14,983 nt of DNA from Porticoccaceae bacterium (GTDB lineage Bacteria > Pseudomonadota > Gammaproteobacteria > Pseudomonadales > Porticoccaceae). The position numbers and the translations under genes are program-made. Of the stretch, positions 6,840 to 14,983 are shown piece after piece. Location: the NCBI GenBank assembly GCA_002591625.1, contig PCDB01000037.1, positions 20,470 through 35,452 of the forward strand. The letters run 5' to 3'. A model generated the notes under the pieces. It saw only the letters and a list, made by a program, of their open reading frames with translations, made no database searches and was not told the DNA's origin. Positions within the stretch are counted from its first letter, which is position 1. Each line of letters begins with the position of its first letter.

Positions 6840-7886
6840 TTAATTCTCTATCGTGTGTTTGATAGTCATAGGTCGAAGAATTTGTGAGCCCGAGAGGGAT
6901 AGGATCAGCGTGGTCAGTTCATCCCATACATTGGATTCCCTTAAACCTTTAACTCCTCGATCTATTGCAGCGGCTTGGTAAAATAGCATTCTCAGATGCG
7001 CTGGACTGCAGCGTTTGAGAACAAGTCGCATAGGTGCAAGGCTTGATTTCCATACACCCGCCTGAATGAGCGCATTACTAACGGACGACCCATCAGCGAT
7101 AAGCTGGCTTGCTTTAATGAGTTTTCGGAGATCATTTAAAACAGCCCAGAGGAGGGGCAGCGGCTGGGTTCCCTCGGCTTGCAGGCCCCGCAATATTCGT
7201 CCGGTGGAACGAGTGTCTCCCGAAAGCATTTTATTTATCAAATCAAATACATCATAACGAGTGCTATCGGTGACGATGGTCGAAATGGCTAATTCATCAG
7301 CATTGTTGCTAAGAGCTAATAACTCAAGCTTTTCTATCTCTTGCGCAGCTGCTAACAAGTTGCCCTCAACCCGATCTGCAATGATTTGTATTTTGTCGCG
7401 ACTTATTTGAATATTGCGATTTTTAAGACGCTGTGCTATCCAGGAAGTTACCTCATCGCCTTTAATTCTAGCTATCTCGATGTGCGCTCCATATGCTGTT
7501 AAAGTTTTAAGCCAAAGACTACTTTGCTCTGACCGATCCAGTTTGGGTGACACTATTAATAATAGATGATCGTTACCCAGTAGCTTGCATACTTCGACTA
7601 ATGATTTGGAGCCATGGTCGTTTAATTTGCCTCGAACCAAACGTAATTCTAAAATTTTTTTCGTTTCAAAAAGTGATAGTGTGTTGACATTCGTATGAAT
7701 TTGATTCCAATCAAACTTCCCGTCAACATCATATACAGTCCGTTCCTGATAGCCTTTTTCGTAAGCAAAGGAGCGGATGGTATCTGACGCTTCTTGGGAG
7801 AGAAGCAGCTCGTCGCCACTGACAACGTAGGTTGATTTTAACTCTTTAGATAGAGCCGATTTTAATTGGTGAGACTTTATCTTCAT
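6840..7886 (-). CDS. holA: DNA polymerase III subunit delta (HolA)
   Basis: HolA is the delta subunit of the clamp loader: it opens the beta sliding clamp and works with delta' and gamma/tau at the replication fork. The 348-residue length is close to the 343 of E. coli. Recognisable segments are the N-terminal LKSALSKELKSTYVVSGDELLLSQEASD (family pattern: YLL.GDE..L..EA), SLFETKKILELRLV, the VEGNLLAAAQEIEKLELL helix and VFDLINKMLSGD before the C-terminal collar domain. Delta is not an active ATPase, so a missing Walker A is expected. It lies 22 nt after lptE in the leuS-lptE-holA order common in gammaproteobacteria. The start has no good Shine-Dalgarno site, so expression may rely on read-through translation. 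It is the last gene of its run here, with no nadD following. Confidence 0.93.
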   Translation of the reverse strand: MKIKSHQLKSALSKELKSTYVVSGDELLLSQEASDTIRSFAYEKGYQERTVYDVDGKFDWNQIHTNVNTLSLFETKKILELRLVRGKLNDHGSKSLVEVCKLLGNDHLLLIVSPKLDRSEQSSLWLKTLTAYGAHIEIARIKGDEVTSWIAQRLKNRNIQISRDKIQIIADRVEGNLLAAAQEIEKLELLALSNNADELAISTIVTDSTRYDVFDLINKMLSGDTRSTGRILRGLQAEGTQPLPLLWAVLNDLRKLIKASQLIADGSSVSNALIQAGVWKSSLAPMRLVLKRCSPAHLRMLFYQAAAIDRGVKGLRESNVWDELTTLILSLSGSQILRPMTIKHTIEN

Positions 7887-7908
7887 AGATTACTGTTAAC
7901 GTTGAAAA

Positions 7909-8418
7909 TTACTTTCTGTTGGGGCTAGGTAAGACGCTGAGCCTATTAATTATTTGACGAACAATTTCCAGGCGCATGTCCCGCTTGACCATTCGTTCTT
8001 CGTTGCTAGATGCAAGCACATCTGTTTCAAGAAACTCATAAACACGTTCTACTGAGGCGGTTGACGGCTTCAATACAATATTGTTTGACCTGTCAACGAC
8101 CATAAAGTCTACCTCTTCATTCAACTGGTATTCAGCCACTCTAGCATCATTATTCATGCTGCTCGTTCTTCTGATTCTGCGGTAGTCAGTGATTACGACA
8201 GAGTAATCCGGCTTTGAGTCGCCTCCAACTGCTTCGATATCATATGCTTCGAGGGCTCGGGTAAGCTCTGAAAGCAATTGCCCATTTGGCTCTTCTGAAA
8301 CCAAATGTATCTGGTCAAGGTGCGGCGACATAGATTGGGTATTTTTCAATTGCCAACCACACGAAGTAAGCATAATTAACAAGCTTGACAGACAAAAATT
8401 TTTAAAGTCGATGGTCAT
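7909..8418 (-). CDS. lptE: LPS-assembly lipoprotein LptE
   Basis: LptE is the outer-membrane lipoprotein that plugs the LptD barrel and is needed for its folding and for LPS insertion. The 169-residue protein starts with a lipoprotein signal peptide: a hydrophobic stretch and the lipobox LTSC, with Cys20 as the lipidation site, followed by GWQLK (the usual CGFxLR/CGWxL opening of this family). Downstream, QIHLVSEEPNGQLLSELTRALEA and the YSVVITDYRRIRRTSSMNNDARVAEYQL block match the LptE pattern, while overall sequence conservation in this family is weak. It is somewhat short compared with the E. coli protein (193). Its ATG lies one base after the leuS stop, without a Shine-Dalgarno site, so translational coupling to leuS is likely. 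Context and lipobox together make the call firm. Confidence 0.92.
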   Translation of the reverse strand: MTIDFKNFCLSSLLIMLTSCGWQLKNTQSMSPHLDQIHLVSEEPNGQLLSELTRALEAYDIEAVGGDSKPDYSVVITDYRRIRRTSSMNNDARVAEYQLNEEVDFMVVDRSNNIVLKPSTASVERVYEFLETDVLASSNEERMVKRDMRLEIVRQIINRLSVLPSPNRK

Positions 8419-8419
8419 T

Positions 8420-11005
8420 TTAGGAGGCTACTATATTCACAAGTTTGCCCGGTACAATGATTAATTTTTTAATATCAAGGCCTTCAAAAAAACGTCTTGC
8501 ATTCTCATCTTGGAGAGCGAGTTTCTCGATTTGGCTTTTGTCAGCATCTACTGACAATTCAATTTTACCTCTGACTTTACCATTAACCTGAACTACAAGT
8601 TGCATCGAGTCGCGCTCAAGAACGGATGCATCTGCTGATGGCCAAGTAGCATTTGCAACTGCCCCATGATGCCCTAAAAGCTGCCATAAACCATGAGTAA
8701 TGTGCGGTGCAATCGGTGACAAAAGAAGTACACTAATAGTAAGCGCTTCTCTGCGCACAGCTAAACTTTGATTATCGTTTTCCGTGTGCCTAGAAATTTC
8801 ATTGAGCAGTTCCATTACCGCTGCTATTGCAGTGTTAAATGTATTTCTCCGATTGTAATCATCATTTACTTTATTAATTGTTAAGTGTGTCTTACGACGC
8901 AACTCTTTGTGTCTTTTTGATAGTTTGTCGGGGTTCAGAGGGATATTTTGATCTAACCGAATGTGCTCATTCACTACTCTCCATAGCTTTTTTAAGAACC
9001 GAGAAGCGCCTGCCACGCCCTCGTCATTCCATTCCAAAGTTTGTTCAGGGGGGGCCGCAAACATAGTAAAAAGCCGGACAGTATCTGCACCATATCTTTC
9101 GATTGCAGCTTGAGGATCGACCCCATTATTTTTCGACTTTGACATCTTAGCCATGCCCGCCAAATTCACCGGTTCTTTGGTTGCGGTTTCTACGGCACCA
9201 ATCGCGCGGCCTCTCGAGTCTCTGGTTATAGTGACCTCATCTAGAGATAGCCAATTTTTCCGCCCATCGGAAATTTTGTAAAAAGACTCAGCTAGCACCA
9301 TTCCTTGACATAGAAGTCGCTTGAACGGTTCAGTGGATTTTACTAACCCTTCATCGCGCAGAAGCTTATGGAAAAAACGCGCATATAATAGGTGCAAGAT
9401 AGCATGCTCTATACCTCCGATATATTGATCAACTGGTAACCAATAGTCGGTCGATTCGGTATCAAGCATTGCCGAATCGAAATGCGGACAAGTGAACCGA
9501 GCGTAATACCAAGAAGACTCCATAAATGTATCAAATGTATCTGTTTCGCGCTCAACACTTTGTCCATTACAGTGGCTATTTTTCCAATCCTTATCTGTCT
9601 TCAACGGGGACTGTAAACTACCACCAAGTCCAATATCTTCGGGTAGCAACACAGGCAATTTTTCGCTGGGAACTGGAATTTCGCCGCCGTCTGGCAGATT
9701 ATAAATGGGGATTGGTGCTCCCCAGTACCTCTGTCGACTGATGCCCCAATCTCGCAGTCTATAGTTGGTTTTTACTTGGCCTAACCCAAGTTTCTCCAGA
9801 TCTGAGGCAATAGAATTGAAGGCTGCTTCGAATTCGAGTCCATCGTATTTGCCAGAGTTAATTAGTACACCTTTTTCGGTAATTGCCTGCTCTGCTGAAG
9901 ATGAAGTTTGCACGACTTGTAGTTTTGGCAGCTGATATTTTTCGGCAAATTCATAATCTCTTTGATCATGTGCTGGAACGGCCATGATGGCTCCAGAGCC
10001 ATAGTCCATCAGAACATAGTTCGCTATCCATAGAGGGATCTTCTCATTACTGAGCGGATGATGAACATAGATGCTTGTATCAACGCCCTGTTTGTCTATT
10101 TTGTTGGCATCAGATTCAGAATTTCCAAGCTCACGGCATTTTTGGACGAACTGATATACGATAGAGTTTGATTGACTTAGTTCAAGCGCTATCGGATGAT
10201 CTGGAGCGAGACTGATGTAGGTGACACCCATGATTGTGTCTGGCCTCGTGGTATAAACTTCGATGGATTCGAAGTCAGCGATTTTTTTTGATAATGGAAA
10301 CTGCGCTGTGACGCCTCGACTCTGCCCGATCCAATTGCGTTGCATTGTTTTTACTTGCTCAGGCCATTGATCGAGCTCTGAAAGATCGGACAAGAGTTGT
10401 TCCGCATATTCAGTGATCCGGATAAACCATTGTGGGATATTTTTGTTCTCAACGACTGTTTCACACCGCCAGCAGCGGCCATCAATTACTTGTTCATTTG
10501 CGAGTACAGTAGAACATTTTGGGCACCAGTTTACGGCACTGGTTTTCTTGTAAACTAAGCCTTTCTCATATAGGCGTGTAAAGAACCATTGCTCCCACTT
10601 ATAGTAGTCTGGGTCACATGTTGTTAGCTCTCTCGACCAATCGATACCGAACCCCAGTAATTTCAGTTGGGACCGCATATAGTCAATGTTCTCGCTCGTC
10701 CATTTTGCGGGGGCAGTATTGTTTTGAATTGCGGCGTTTTCAGCTGGCAGGCCAAAGGCGTCCCAACCCATTGGATGGAGCACATTTTTCCCTAGCATGC
10801 GCTGATACCTAGCAATTACATCCGAAATTGTATAGTTCCTAACGTGACCCATATGCAGTTTTCCACTGGGGTAAGGGAACATCGATAAGCAATAAAATTT
10901 TTCTTTTTTGTGATCTAGTTTGACTTCGAAAGTACGCGCGTTTTCCCAATATTCTTGTGCTTCGTGCTCTACTTCTGCGGGGTTATAAACTTTTTCAGTT
11001 GTCAT
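8420..11005 (-). CDS. leuS: Leucyl-tRNA synthetase
   Basis: This class I synthetase charges tRNA(Leu) with leucine and edits misactivated amino acids. At 861 residues it matches the 860 of the E. coli enzyme and aligns by eye along its length. The ATP-binding signature HMGH is at 51-54 in YPSGKLHMGHVRNY, and KMSKS is at 620-624. A zinc-binding insert has two CxxC pairs (WCPKCSTV and CWRCET). The CP1 editing domain carries TTRPDTIMGVTY and YGSGAIMAVPAHDQRDYEF, with the conserved Asp of the HDQRD segment intact. The C-terminal LeuRS domain ends VQVNGKVRGKIEL and VPGKLVNIVAS. Upstream is a 131-bp gap with a possible promoter, so leuS probably begins the leuS-lptE-holA transcript. The ATG at 11005 lacks a clear Shine-Dalgarno site, but the start agrees with family length. 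Confidence 0.97.
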   Translation of the reverse strand: MTTEKVYNPAEVEHEAQEYWENARTFEVKLDHKKEKFYCLSMFPYPSGKLHMGHVRNYTISDVIARYQRMLGKNVLHPMGWDAFGLPAENAAIQNNTAPAKWTSENIDYMRSQLKLLGFGIDWSRELTTCDPDYYKWEQWFFTRLYEKGLVYKKTSAVNWCPKCSTVLANEQVIDGRCWRCETVVENKNIPQWFIRITEYAEQLLSDLSELDQWPEQVKTMQRNWIGQSRGVTAQFPLSKKIADFESIEVYTTRPDTIMGVTYISLAPDHPIALELSQSNSIVYQFVQKCRELGNSESDANKIDKQGVDTSIYVHHPLSNEKIPLWIANYVLMDYGSGAIMAVPAHDQRDYEFAEKYQLPKLQVVQTSSSAEQAITEKGVLINSGKYDGLEFEAAFNSIASDLEKLGLGQVKTNYRLRDWGISRQRYWGAPIPIYNLPDGGEIPVPSEKLPVLLPEDIGLGGSLQSPLKTDKDWKNSHCNGQSVERETDTFDTFMESSWYYARFTCPHFDSAMLDTESTDYWLPVDQYIGGIEHAILHLLYARFFHKLLRDEGLVKSTEPFKRLLCQGMVLAESFYKISDGRKNWLSLDEVTITRDSRGRAIGAVETATKEPVNLAGMAKMSKSKNNGVDPQAAIERYGADTVRLFTMFAAPPEQTLEWNDEGVAGASRFLKKLWRVVNEHIRLDQNIPLNPDKLSKRHKELRRKTHLTINKVNDDYNRRNTFNTAIAAVMELLNEISRHTENDNQSLAVRREALTISVLLLSPIAPHITHGLWQLLGHHGAVANATWPSADASVLERDSMQLVVQVNGKVRGKIELSVDADKSQIEKLALQDENARRFFEGLDIKKLIIVPGKLVNIVAS

Positions 11006-11035
11006 GAGGATGGTTACATTGAAAGTGGGGACGTA

Positions 11036-11075
11036 GCAATGAAGTATAGGTGATTACTTTATTAACTACCATTTA
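11036..11075 (-). promoter_or_regulatory. Possible leuS promoter
   Basis: On the minus strand a TATACT hexamer (11048-11043, five of six matches to the -10 consensus) lies 37 nt before the leuS ATG, in the 131-bp gap after the peroxiredoxin gene. The hexamer 17 bp further upstream matches TTGACA poorly. The gap and gene layout make a promoter here plausible; the exact element is a guess. Confidence 0.3.
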
Positions 11076-11106
11076 ATGGGACCGTCTTCGGGATTGCATT
11101 GGTTTA

Positions 11107-11125
11107 AAATTTGGCACCAAGATTT
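11107..11125 (-). terminator. Weak candidate terminator after the peroxiredoxin gene
   Basis: Read on the minus strand, AAAT-C-TTGG-TG-CCAA-ATTT forms a short stem with one bulged base and runs into a few Ts, 12 nt beyond the peroxiredoxin stop. The stem is short, AT-rich and tightly looped, so it may not terminate efficiently. It is reported because it lies exactly where an end of transcript would be expected. Confidence 0.2.
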
Positions 11126-11136
11126 GAGTATTGATA

Positions 11137-11709
11137 TTAACTTGAATATGGATTTGCCATGCGCAGATCCGAGCTCTCCTTGCGTTTCGGTATGCCTAGG
11201 TCAATAAGTTTTTTCGCCATATCCTCCGCTGAGGTCTCTGGACGGACATCCCTATCAATGTAGAGTATCACTCCATTTTTCCCGATGTAGAATGTATGAC
11301 GTTTGGCATACCAACCTAAACTCAGCACTTCATAATCTTTTGCAGTTTGTTTCGTAGGGTCACTAAGTATTGGGAAGTCGGCATTATTTTCTTCGGCAAA
11401 TACCTGGTTGTCCTCAATGGGATCAACGCTGGCCATAAAATAGGTGGCTGCGATATCTTTCAGCAAATGACCGTTCTGTGCCAACGACTTGCATTCTATT
11501 GTGCACCCTTTGGTGCCAGCAAAAGGAAACCAAGCTAAAACTACAGCTTCTTTCTCCAGGACGTCGCTAAGCTGATATCTAGTTCCGTCTGTAGATTGTA
11601 AATTAAAGTCAGGAGCCTTATCACCGACTTCAAGGGCATGAGAATAACTCACTATCCCAAATAATATAAGCAAAAATGATTTCAAGATCCTTAGCGATGA
11701 TATTTTCAA
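11137..11709 (-). CDS. Exported thioredoxin-fold peroxiredoxin (Bcp/AhpC-TSA type)
   Basis: Peroxiredoxins reduce hydrogen or organic peroxides using a catalytic cysteine. This 190-residue protein has a signal peptide (hydrophobic residues about 8-23, likely cut after SHA at residue 25), so it should act in the periplasm. The thioredoxin-like core begins EVGDKAPDFNLQSTDG, followed by VVLAWFPFAGTKGCTIECKSL. Cys69 is the probable peroxidatic residue and Cys73 a candidate resolving residue; the CxxxC spacing is one shorter than the CxxxxC of E. coli Bcp. FPILSDPTKQTAKDYEV and the KRHTFYIGKNGVILYIDRDV strand complete the fold. The start is a TTG at 11709 with AAGGGG at good spacing; no ATG gives the signal peptide. 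It follows the lnt stop by two bases and is probably cotranscribed with it. The physiological substrate and reductant cannot be read from sequence. Confidence 0.88.
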   Translation of the reverse strand: MKISSLRILKSFLLILFGIVSYSHALEVGDKAPDFNLQSTDGTRYQLSDVLEKEAVVLAWFPFAGTKGCTIECKSLAQNGHLLKDIAATYFMASVDPIEDNQVFAEENNADFPILSDPTKQTAKDYEVLSLGWYAKRHTFYIGKNGVILYIDRDVRPETSAEDMAKKLIDLGIPKRKESSDLRMANPYSS

Positions 11710-11711
11710 GT

Positions 11712-13214
11712 CTATCCCCTTATACCGTTATTTGAGGTCTTCAGTTGGCTGAGAATTATAACGATTATAAGGCATAACACTATACAAGGCCATGAACCCC
11801 AAATCGTAAAAGGAGTTTGTCCTACTCTTGGCTGAATGTTTCCAACCAATGCACCTTCCTTGAAGGGAGGAAGAGTAGAAGTCAAATGTCCTTGATAATC
11901 TATAAATGCGGTGAGCCCGTTATTTGTTGCGCGCAGCATGGGCTTGGCATTTTCTAAGGCCCGCATCTGTGCCATTTGCATATGCTGAGGCAAGGCCAAT
12001 GAATCCCCAAACCAAGCATCATTACTTACGGTAAGCAGCATTGATGAGCCTCGTGATATTTTTGCCACAAGACCGGGATACACTACCTCATAGCAAATGG
12101 CAGTTGATAAATTATGACCGTCTATTTCCAAGGGTTTTTGCGCACTTGCTCCTGGAGAGAAGCTTGACATAGGTAAATTAAAAAAATTGATAATACCCCT
12201 GAGTAAATTTTCAAGCGGGACATACTCGCCAAAAGGGACCAATTTTGTTTTGTCATATTGCCCGGGATTGCTTCCAATTGAGATAACGGAGTTATGGTAG
12301 CTTGCCGTACCCTCATTAAAAGTTGGAATACCTGTAATTAGAGTATTACCGCTAAGTAAAGACCTTGCTTCGAGTTTATCTATAAAACTTCGAACATTCT
12401 GGGCAATCGCTGGTATAGCGGCTTCTGGCCATATAATTATATCCTTATCCCAATGGTTCATCGATAGACGCTCTAAACTTGAAAGAATATTCCGCCTTTT
12501 TTCTGGTGACCACTTTTGGTTTTGAGGTATGTTGGGTTGGATGAGAGCGACTTGCAAATTTGATTCTGTTGGATGTGTCCAATTAATTTGCATTAGCAGG
12601 AGTCCCAGTAAAAAAGAACCGGCGGCCAAGCCAATGCATGATATCGCGAGAAAACGTGTGAGACACCCCCTATATACTTGAGAGATGACGGAGGCTATGA
12701 AGCAAGTGATAAAGCTCAGCCAAAAAACACCCCCTAACGGAGCCCAACCGCCAAGCCAGGTCGATTGATGACTATAGCCGGCAAATAACCATGGGAACCC
12801 GGTCGCAAACCAACTTCGAAACCATTCGCCTAGAACCCATAAGCTAGGAAACCCCAATAGGCCAGAGAACCTCGCTCTTTGCATTAAATGCCATAAAAGA
12901 AATGGAGTGGTACTGACTGCTGCTAGAAAGATGCAAAAAGCAATTGTTGCTAACATCGCGAAAGGAGCAGGAACATGCCCATGATAGTGGATACTAATAT
13001 AAAGCCAGCTCACACCAAATAAGAACAAACCAGCATTAAATAAAAAGACACGCGATAGAACCTCGAACAAGCTCTGATCAGCTATTTTGAGGCATAGAAA
13101 GCTTAAGCTGCAGATAATAAGAGGCCAGAGGTTAAATGGAGCGAGTCCTAAGGGAAACATCAAACCGGCAATCAGCAGTGACGCATACAAGCGAAGGTTG
13201 CTTGCGAAAATCAT
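11712..13214 (-). CDS. lnt: Apolipoprotein N-acyltransferase Lnt
   Basis: Lnt adds the third acyl chain to the N-terminal cysteine of lipoproteins at the inner membrane, the last maturation step before Lol transport. The 500-residue protein has six or so hydrophobic segments in residues 1-210, then a periplasmic nitrilase-type domain, and a final membrane segment near 467-490. The catalytic triad is visible: Glu264 in IIWPEAAIP, Lys322 in YDKTKLVPFGEYVP and Cys374 in AICYEVVYP. The Lys-to-Cys distance of 52 equals that of E. coli Lnt. Conserved NLPMSSFSPG and SNDAWFGDS are present, as is RALENAKPMLRATNNG. The ATG overlaps the corC stop as ATGA, implying coupled translation. LptE, encoded in the same window, would be one of its substrates. 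The gene is complete and shows no missing key residue. Confidence 0.96.
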   Translation of the reverse strand: MIFASNLRLYASLLIAGLMFPLGLAPFNLWPLIICSLSFLCLKIADQSLFEVLSRVFLFNAGLFLFGVSWLYISIHYHGHVPAPFAMLATIAFCIFLAAVSTTPFLLWHLMQRARFSGLLGFPSLWVLGEWFRSWFATGFPWLFAGYSHQSTWLGGWAPLGGVFWLSFITCFIASVISQVYRGCLTRFLAISCIGLAAGSFLLGLLLMQINWTHPTESNLQVALIQPNIPQNQKWSPEKRRNILSSLERLSMNHWDKDIIIWPEAAIPAIAQNVRSFIDKLEARSLLSGNTLITGIPTFNEGTASYHNSVISIGSNPGQYDKTKLVPFGEYVPLENLLRGIINFFNLPMSSFSPGASAQKPLEIDGHNLSTAICYEVVYPGLVAKISRGSSMLLTVSNDAWFGDSLALPQHMQMAQMRALENAKPMLRATNNGLTAFIDYQGHLTSTLPPFKEGALVGNIQPRVGQTPFTIWGSWPCIVLCLIIVIILSQLKTSNNGIRG

Positions 13215-14056
13215 GTTGATTGTTTTCGCACGTCCACTGAAATGACCTTTCGCTGATCACAAGCAGTAACCGTAAATCCAAATCCATTAAACGCAATGCT
13301 TTCGCCAACCTTAGGCAATCTGCCGAATGCCTGTACGACAAGTCCTCCAACTGTATCGCACTCATCGTCTGACAGTCCAATATCAAAAAATTCGTTGAAC
13401 GTGTCGATGTCTGTTATAGCCTCGACAGCAAAAACTCCATCGCCATTGCTCTGAATCGGATCACTTTCCTGCTCATCTGTTTCATCTTCTATCTCGCCAA
13501 CAATTTCTTCAAGAATATCTTCAATGGTCACCAGCCCGGAAACACCGCCGTATTCGTCAACTACTATGGCCATATGGTAGCGATGTTCCCTAAATTCTTT
13601 TAGAAGCGCGTCGATACGCTTACTCTCCGGGATTATTGTTGCTGGACGAAGTAAGGATTTGAGATCAAACTTTTCTTTCCCCAAGAGCAGAAGCGGAAGC
13701 AATTCTTTGGCAAGAAGTATGCCCAAAACATCATCTGATGATTCGCCGACCACTGGAAACCTAGAGTGCTGAGAGTGGATCACAATATCAAGGATTTCAT
13801 CAAGACTCTTGTCATCCTGTAAGCTAACCATTTGCGATCGAGGGATCATTATTTCACGTGTTTGCAAATCAGAAACCTTTAAAGCGCCTTCCATGATGTG
13901 CAAAACACCGGCATCTATAATTGATTCATTTTGAGCGCTATGCAATATTTCAGTTACTTCATTTATGCTTGAAGGACGAGGGATGAACGATTTTAACCAG
14001 CGCTTAAATTTTACAGCCTTGCTTTTTACAGCGTTTGTTTTTTCTTCATCAGTCAT
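13211..14056 (-). CDS. corC: CBS-domain protein CorC/YbeX
   Basis: This is a soluble CBS-pair protein of the CorC/HlyC family, associated with magnesium/cobalt efflux and, in E. coli as YbeX, with ribosome metabolism; its biochemical role remains uncertain. The 281 residues contain an acidic/basic N-terminal stretch, then [14 protein letters not shown] (69-79) opening CBS domain 1 (to about 128), CBS domain 2 (about 135-190) with [35 protein letters not shown], and a CorC_HlyC C-terminal domain (about 205-278) with [10 protein letters not shown] and FGRLPKVGE. No membrane segment is visible, which separates it from the membrane-anchored DUF21-containing relatives. GGGGAGAG lies about ten nt before the ATG at 14056. 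It sits 17 nt after ybeY and overlaps lnt, the usual ybeZ-ybeY-ybeX-lnt order. Confidence 0.93.
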   Translation of the reverse strand: MTDEEKTNAVKSKAVKFKRWLKSFIPRPSSINEVTEILHSAQNESIIDAGVLHIMEGALKVSDLQTREIMIPRSQMVSLQDDKSLDEILDIVIHSQHSRFPVVGESSDDVLGILLAKELLPLLLLGKEKFDLKSLLRPATIIPESKRIDALLKEFREHRYHMAIVVDEYGGVSGLVTIEDILEEIVGEIEDETDEQESDPIQSNGDGVFAVEAITDIDTFNEFFDIGLSDDECDTVGGLVVQAFGRLPKVGESIAFNGFGFTVTACDQRKVISVDVRKQST

Positions 14057-14073
14057 TGCTTTTACTCTCCCCG

Positions 14074-14556
14074 CTAATACGGAGCCGGGTAATTAAGTTT
14101 GTTTAATATGAAAGCTTCCAAGCGTTCCATCGCAAAAGCTTCTGCGGAAGTGTTGTGATCATATCCCAAAAGATGGAGCACTCCATGAATAACCATGTGA
14201 GCCCAATGCGCCTCCAAATTCTTGTTTTCTGCAGATGCTTCTCTCTCGATTATAGGCGCACAGACAATGATATCGCCCAAAATAGGAAGTGGTTCGGGCG
14301 TCACAGCTGAGAATGGGAAAGATAAGACATTAGTTGCTTTAGTTTTTCCTCGATACTTATTATTGAGTTCTGCCCCTTCAAGCTCATCGACGATACGCAA
14401 AACCAATTCTAACTCTGATTGTTCCAGATCTTGAGTTTCTATGGTAACTTTTACCCAGCGTTCCATCATTTTTTTGTTGGGGATGTAGGAGTTCGGATCT
14501 GCGCATTGCAAATCCATACTAAGATTAAAAGTTTTATTCCTTTCAGGTACTTTCAT
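14074..14556 (-). CDS. ybeY: Endoribonuclease / rRNA maturation factor YbeY
   Basis: YbeY is a zinc-dependent protein needed for 16S rRNA 3'-end maturation and 70S ribosome quality control. The metal motif HxxxHxxxxxH is complete in [11 protein letters not shown], with His124, His128 and His134 in the 160-residue numbering. The preceding conserved [15 protein letters not shown] carries the family arginine, and [15 protein letters not shown] and HWAHMVIHG match E. coli closely. The frame is open to 14610, but I choose the ATG at 14556: aligning DLQCA with the DLQLA of E. coli puts the natural start just after it. The next ATG, at 14517, would cut the first strand. It overlaps the phoH 3' end by 14 nt. 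Neither start has an ideal ribosome-binding site, so coupling to phoH is likely and the start remains the least certain detail. Confidence 0.94.
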   Translation of the reverse strand: MKVPERNKTFNLSMDLQCADPNSYIPNKKMMERWVKVTIETQDLEQSELELVLRIVDELEGAELNNKYRGKTKATNVLSFPFSAVTPEPLPILGDIIVCAPIIEREASAENKNLEAHWAHMVIHGVLHLLGYDHNTSAEAFAMERLEAFILNKLNYPAPY

Positions 14557-14983
14557 GGGCGTCATATGCATCCACAATGCATTGGACGATTGGATGCCTG
14601 ACCACATCATGATTTTTAAAATGGGTGAAACTTATTTCACTCACCTGTTCTAAAACCTTACACGCATGTTTTAGGCCAGACGCGACTCCTCGTGGCAAGT
14701 CAATTTGTGACATGTCGCCAGTTATGACAGCCGTCGAGCCAAACCCAATGCGAGTCAAAAACATTTTCATCTGCTCCTTGGTGGTGTTCTGACTTTCATC
14801 CAAGATGATAAAAGCATCATTCAGAGTTCGTCCTCGCATATATGCCAGCGGTGCAATCTCGATGACGTTGCGTTCTTGCAATTTGGCGACGGTTTCGAAG
14901 CCGAGCATATCATGTAGGGCATCATAAAGCGGCCTTAAATATGGGTCTACTTTTTGTGCCAGGTCACCCGGCAAAAAGCCCAA
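14543..14983 (-). CDS. ybeZ: PhoH-family ATPase YbeZ (5' end cut by window edge)
   Basis: This is the C-terminal 146 residues of a PhoH-like P-loop ATPase, genetically and physically tied to YbeY and thought to act with it in RNA metabolism. The frame is open to the right edge. The leading TTG is an internal Leu ([23 protein letters not shown]), not a start. Visible are [25 protein letters not shown], which holds the Walker B DE pair, and the sensor-like [13 protein letters not shown] and GLKHA motifs. The Walker A motif lies outside the window. The stop lies inside the ybeY start region, giving a short overlap. The gene order with ybeY, corC and lnt is the standard one, so the identity is firm even though about half of the protein is missing. 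Confidence 0.94.
   Translation of the reverse strand: MGFLPGDLAQKVDPYLRPLYDALHDMLGFETVAKLQERNVIEIAPLAYMRGRTLNDAFIILDESQNTTKEQMKMFLTRIGFGSTAVITGDMSQIDLPRGVASGLKHACKVLEQVSEISFTHFKNHDVVRHPIVQCIVDAYDAHEST

Noticed and set aside
8423..8427. CCTCC (anti-Shine-Dalgarno-like) in the mRNA just before the lptE start
   Set aside because: These bases encode the last codons of leuS (Ala-Ser-stop), so the motif is explained by coding and is probably accidental.

Overview
This window looks like a chromosomal core region of a Gram-negative gammaproteobacterium. It carries the LPS-transport genes lptD and lptE, surA, lnt, an amgK-murU pair, and the phoH-ybeY-corC-lnt order. AmgK-MurU next to lptD is a non-enteric arrangement known from pseudomonads and relatives. 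By eye the base composition is AT-leaning (roughly mid-40s % GC), so a Pseudomonas itself is unlikely; a marine or related free-living lineage is a reasonable guess, not a demonstration. I see no rRNA, tRNA, CRISPR array, insertion sequence or phage gene.

Layout: (1) 1-4538, minus strand: lptD > surA > pdxA, with overlapping ends; pdxA runs off the left edge. (2) 4539-4720: a 182-bp divergent intergenic region. (3) 4721-6447, plus strand: amgK > murU, which recycle cell-wall MurNAc. (4) 6448-6839: a gap between convergent genes with no recognisable gene. (5) 6840-11005, minus strand: leuS > lptE > holA. (6) 11137-14983, minus strand: phoH (cut by the right edge) > ybeY > corC > lnt > a secreted peroxiredoxin.

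How the genes fit together: SurA is the periplasmic chaperone needed to assemble the LptD barrel, LptE is the lipoprotein plug of LptD, and Lnt completes lipoprotein acylation, which maturation of LptE requires. AmgK and MurU return MurNAc to UDP-MurNAc. Envelope biogenesis is therefore the dominant theme, alongside translation and RNA genes (leuS, ybeY, phoH), DNA replication (holA) and vitamin B6 synthesis (pdxA).

Nothing here convincingly amounts to a new biological system. The points worth a second look are the apparent synteny junction at 6448-6839 with its unexplained small ORFs, the exported peroxiredoxin between lnt and leuS, the closeness of lptD and lptE, the extra cysteines in LptD, and a perfect palindrome in the lptD/amgK divergent region.
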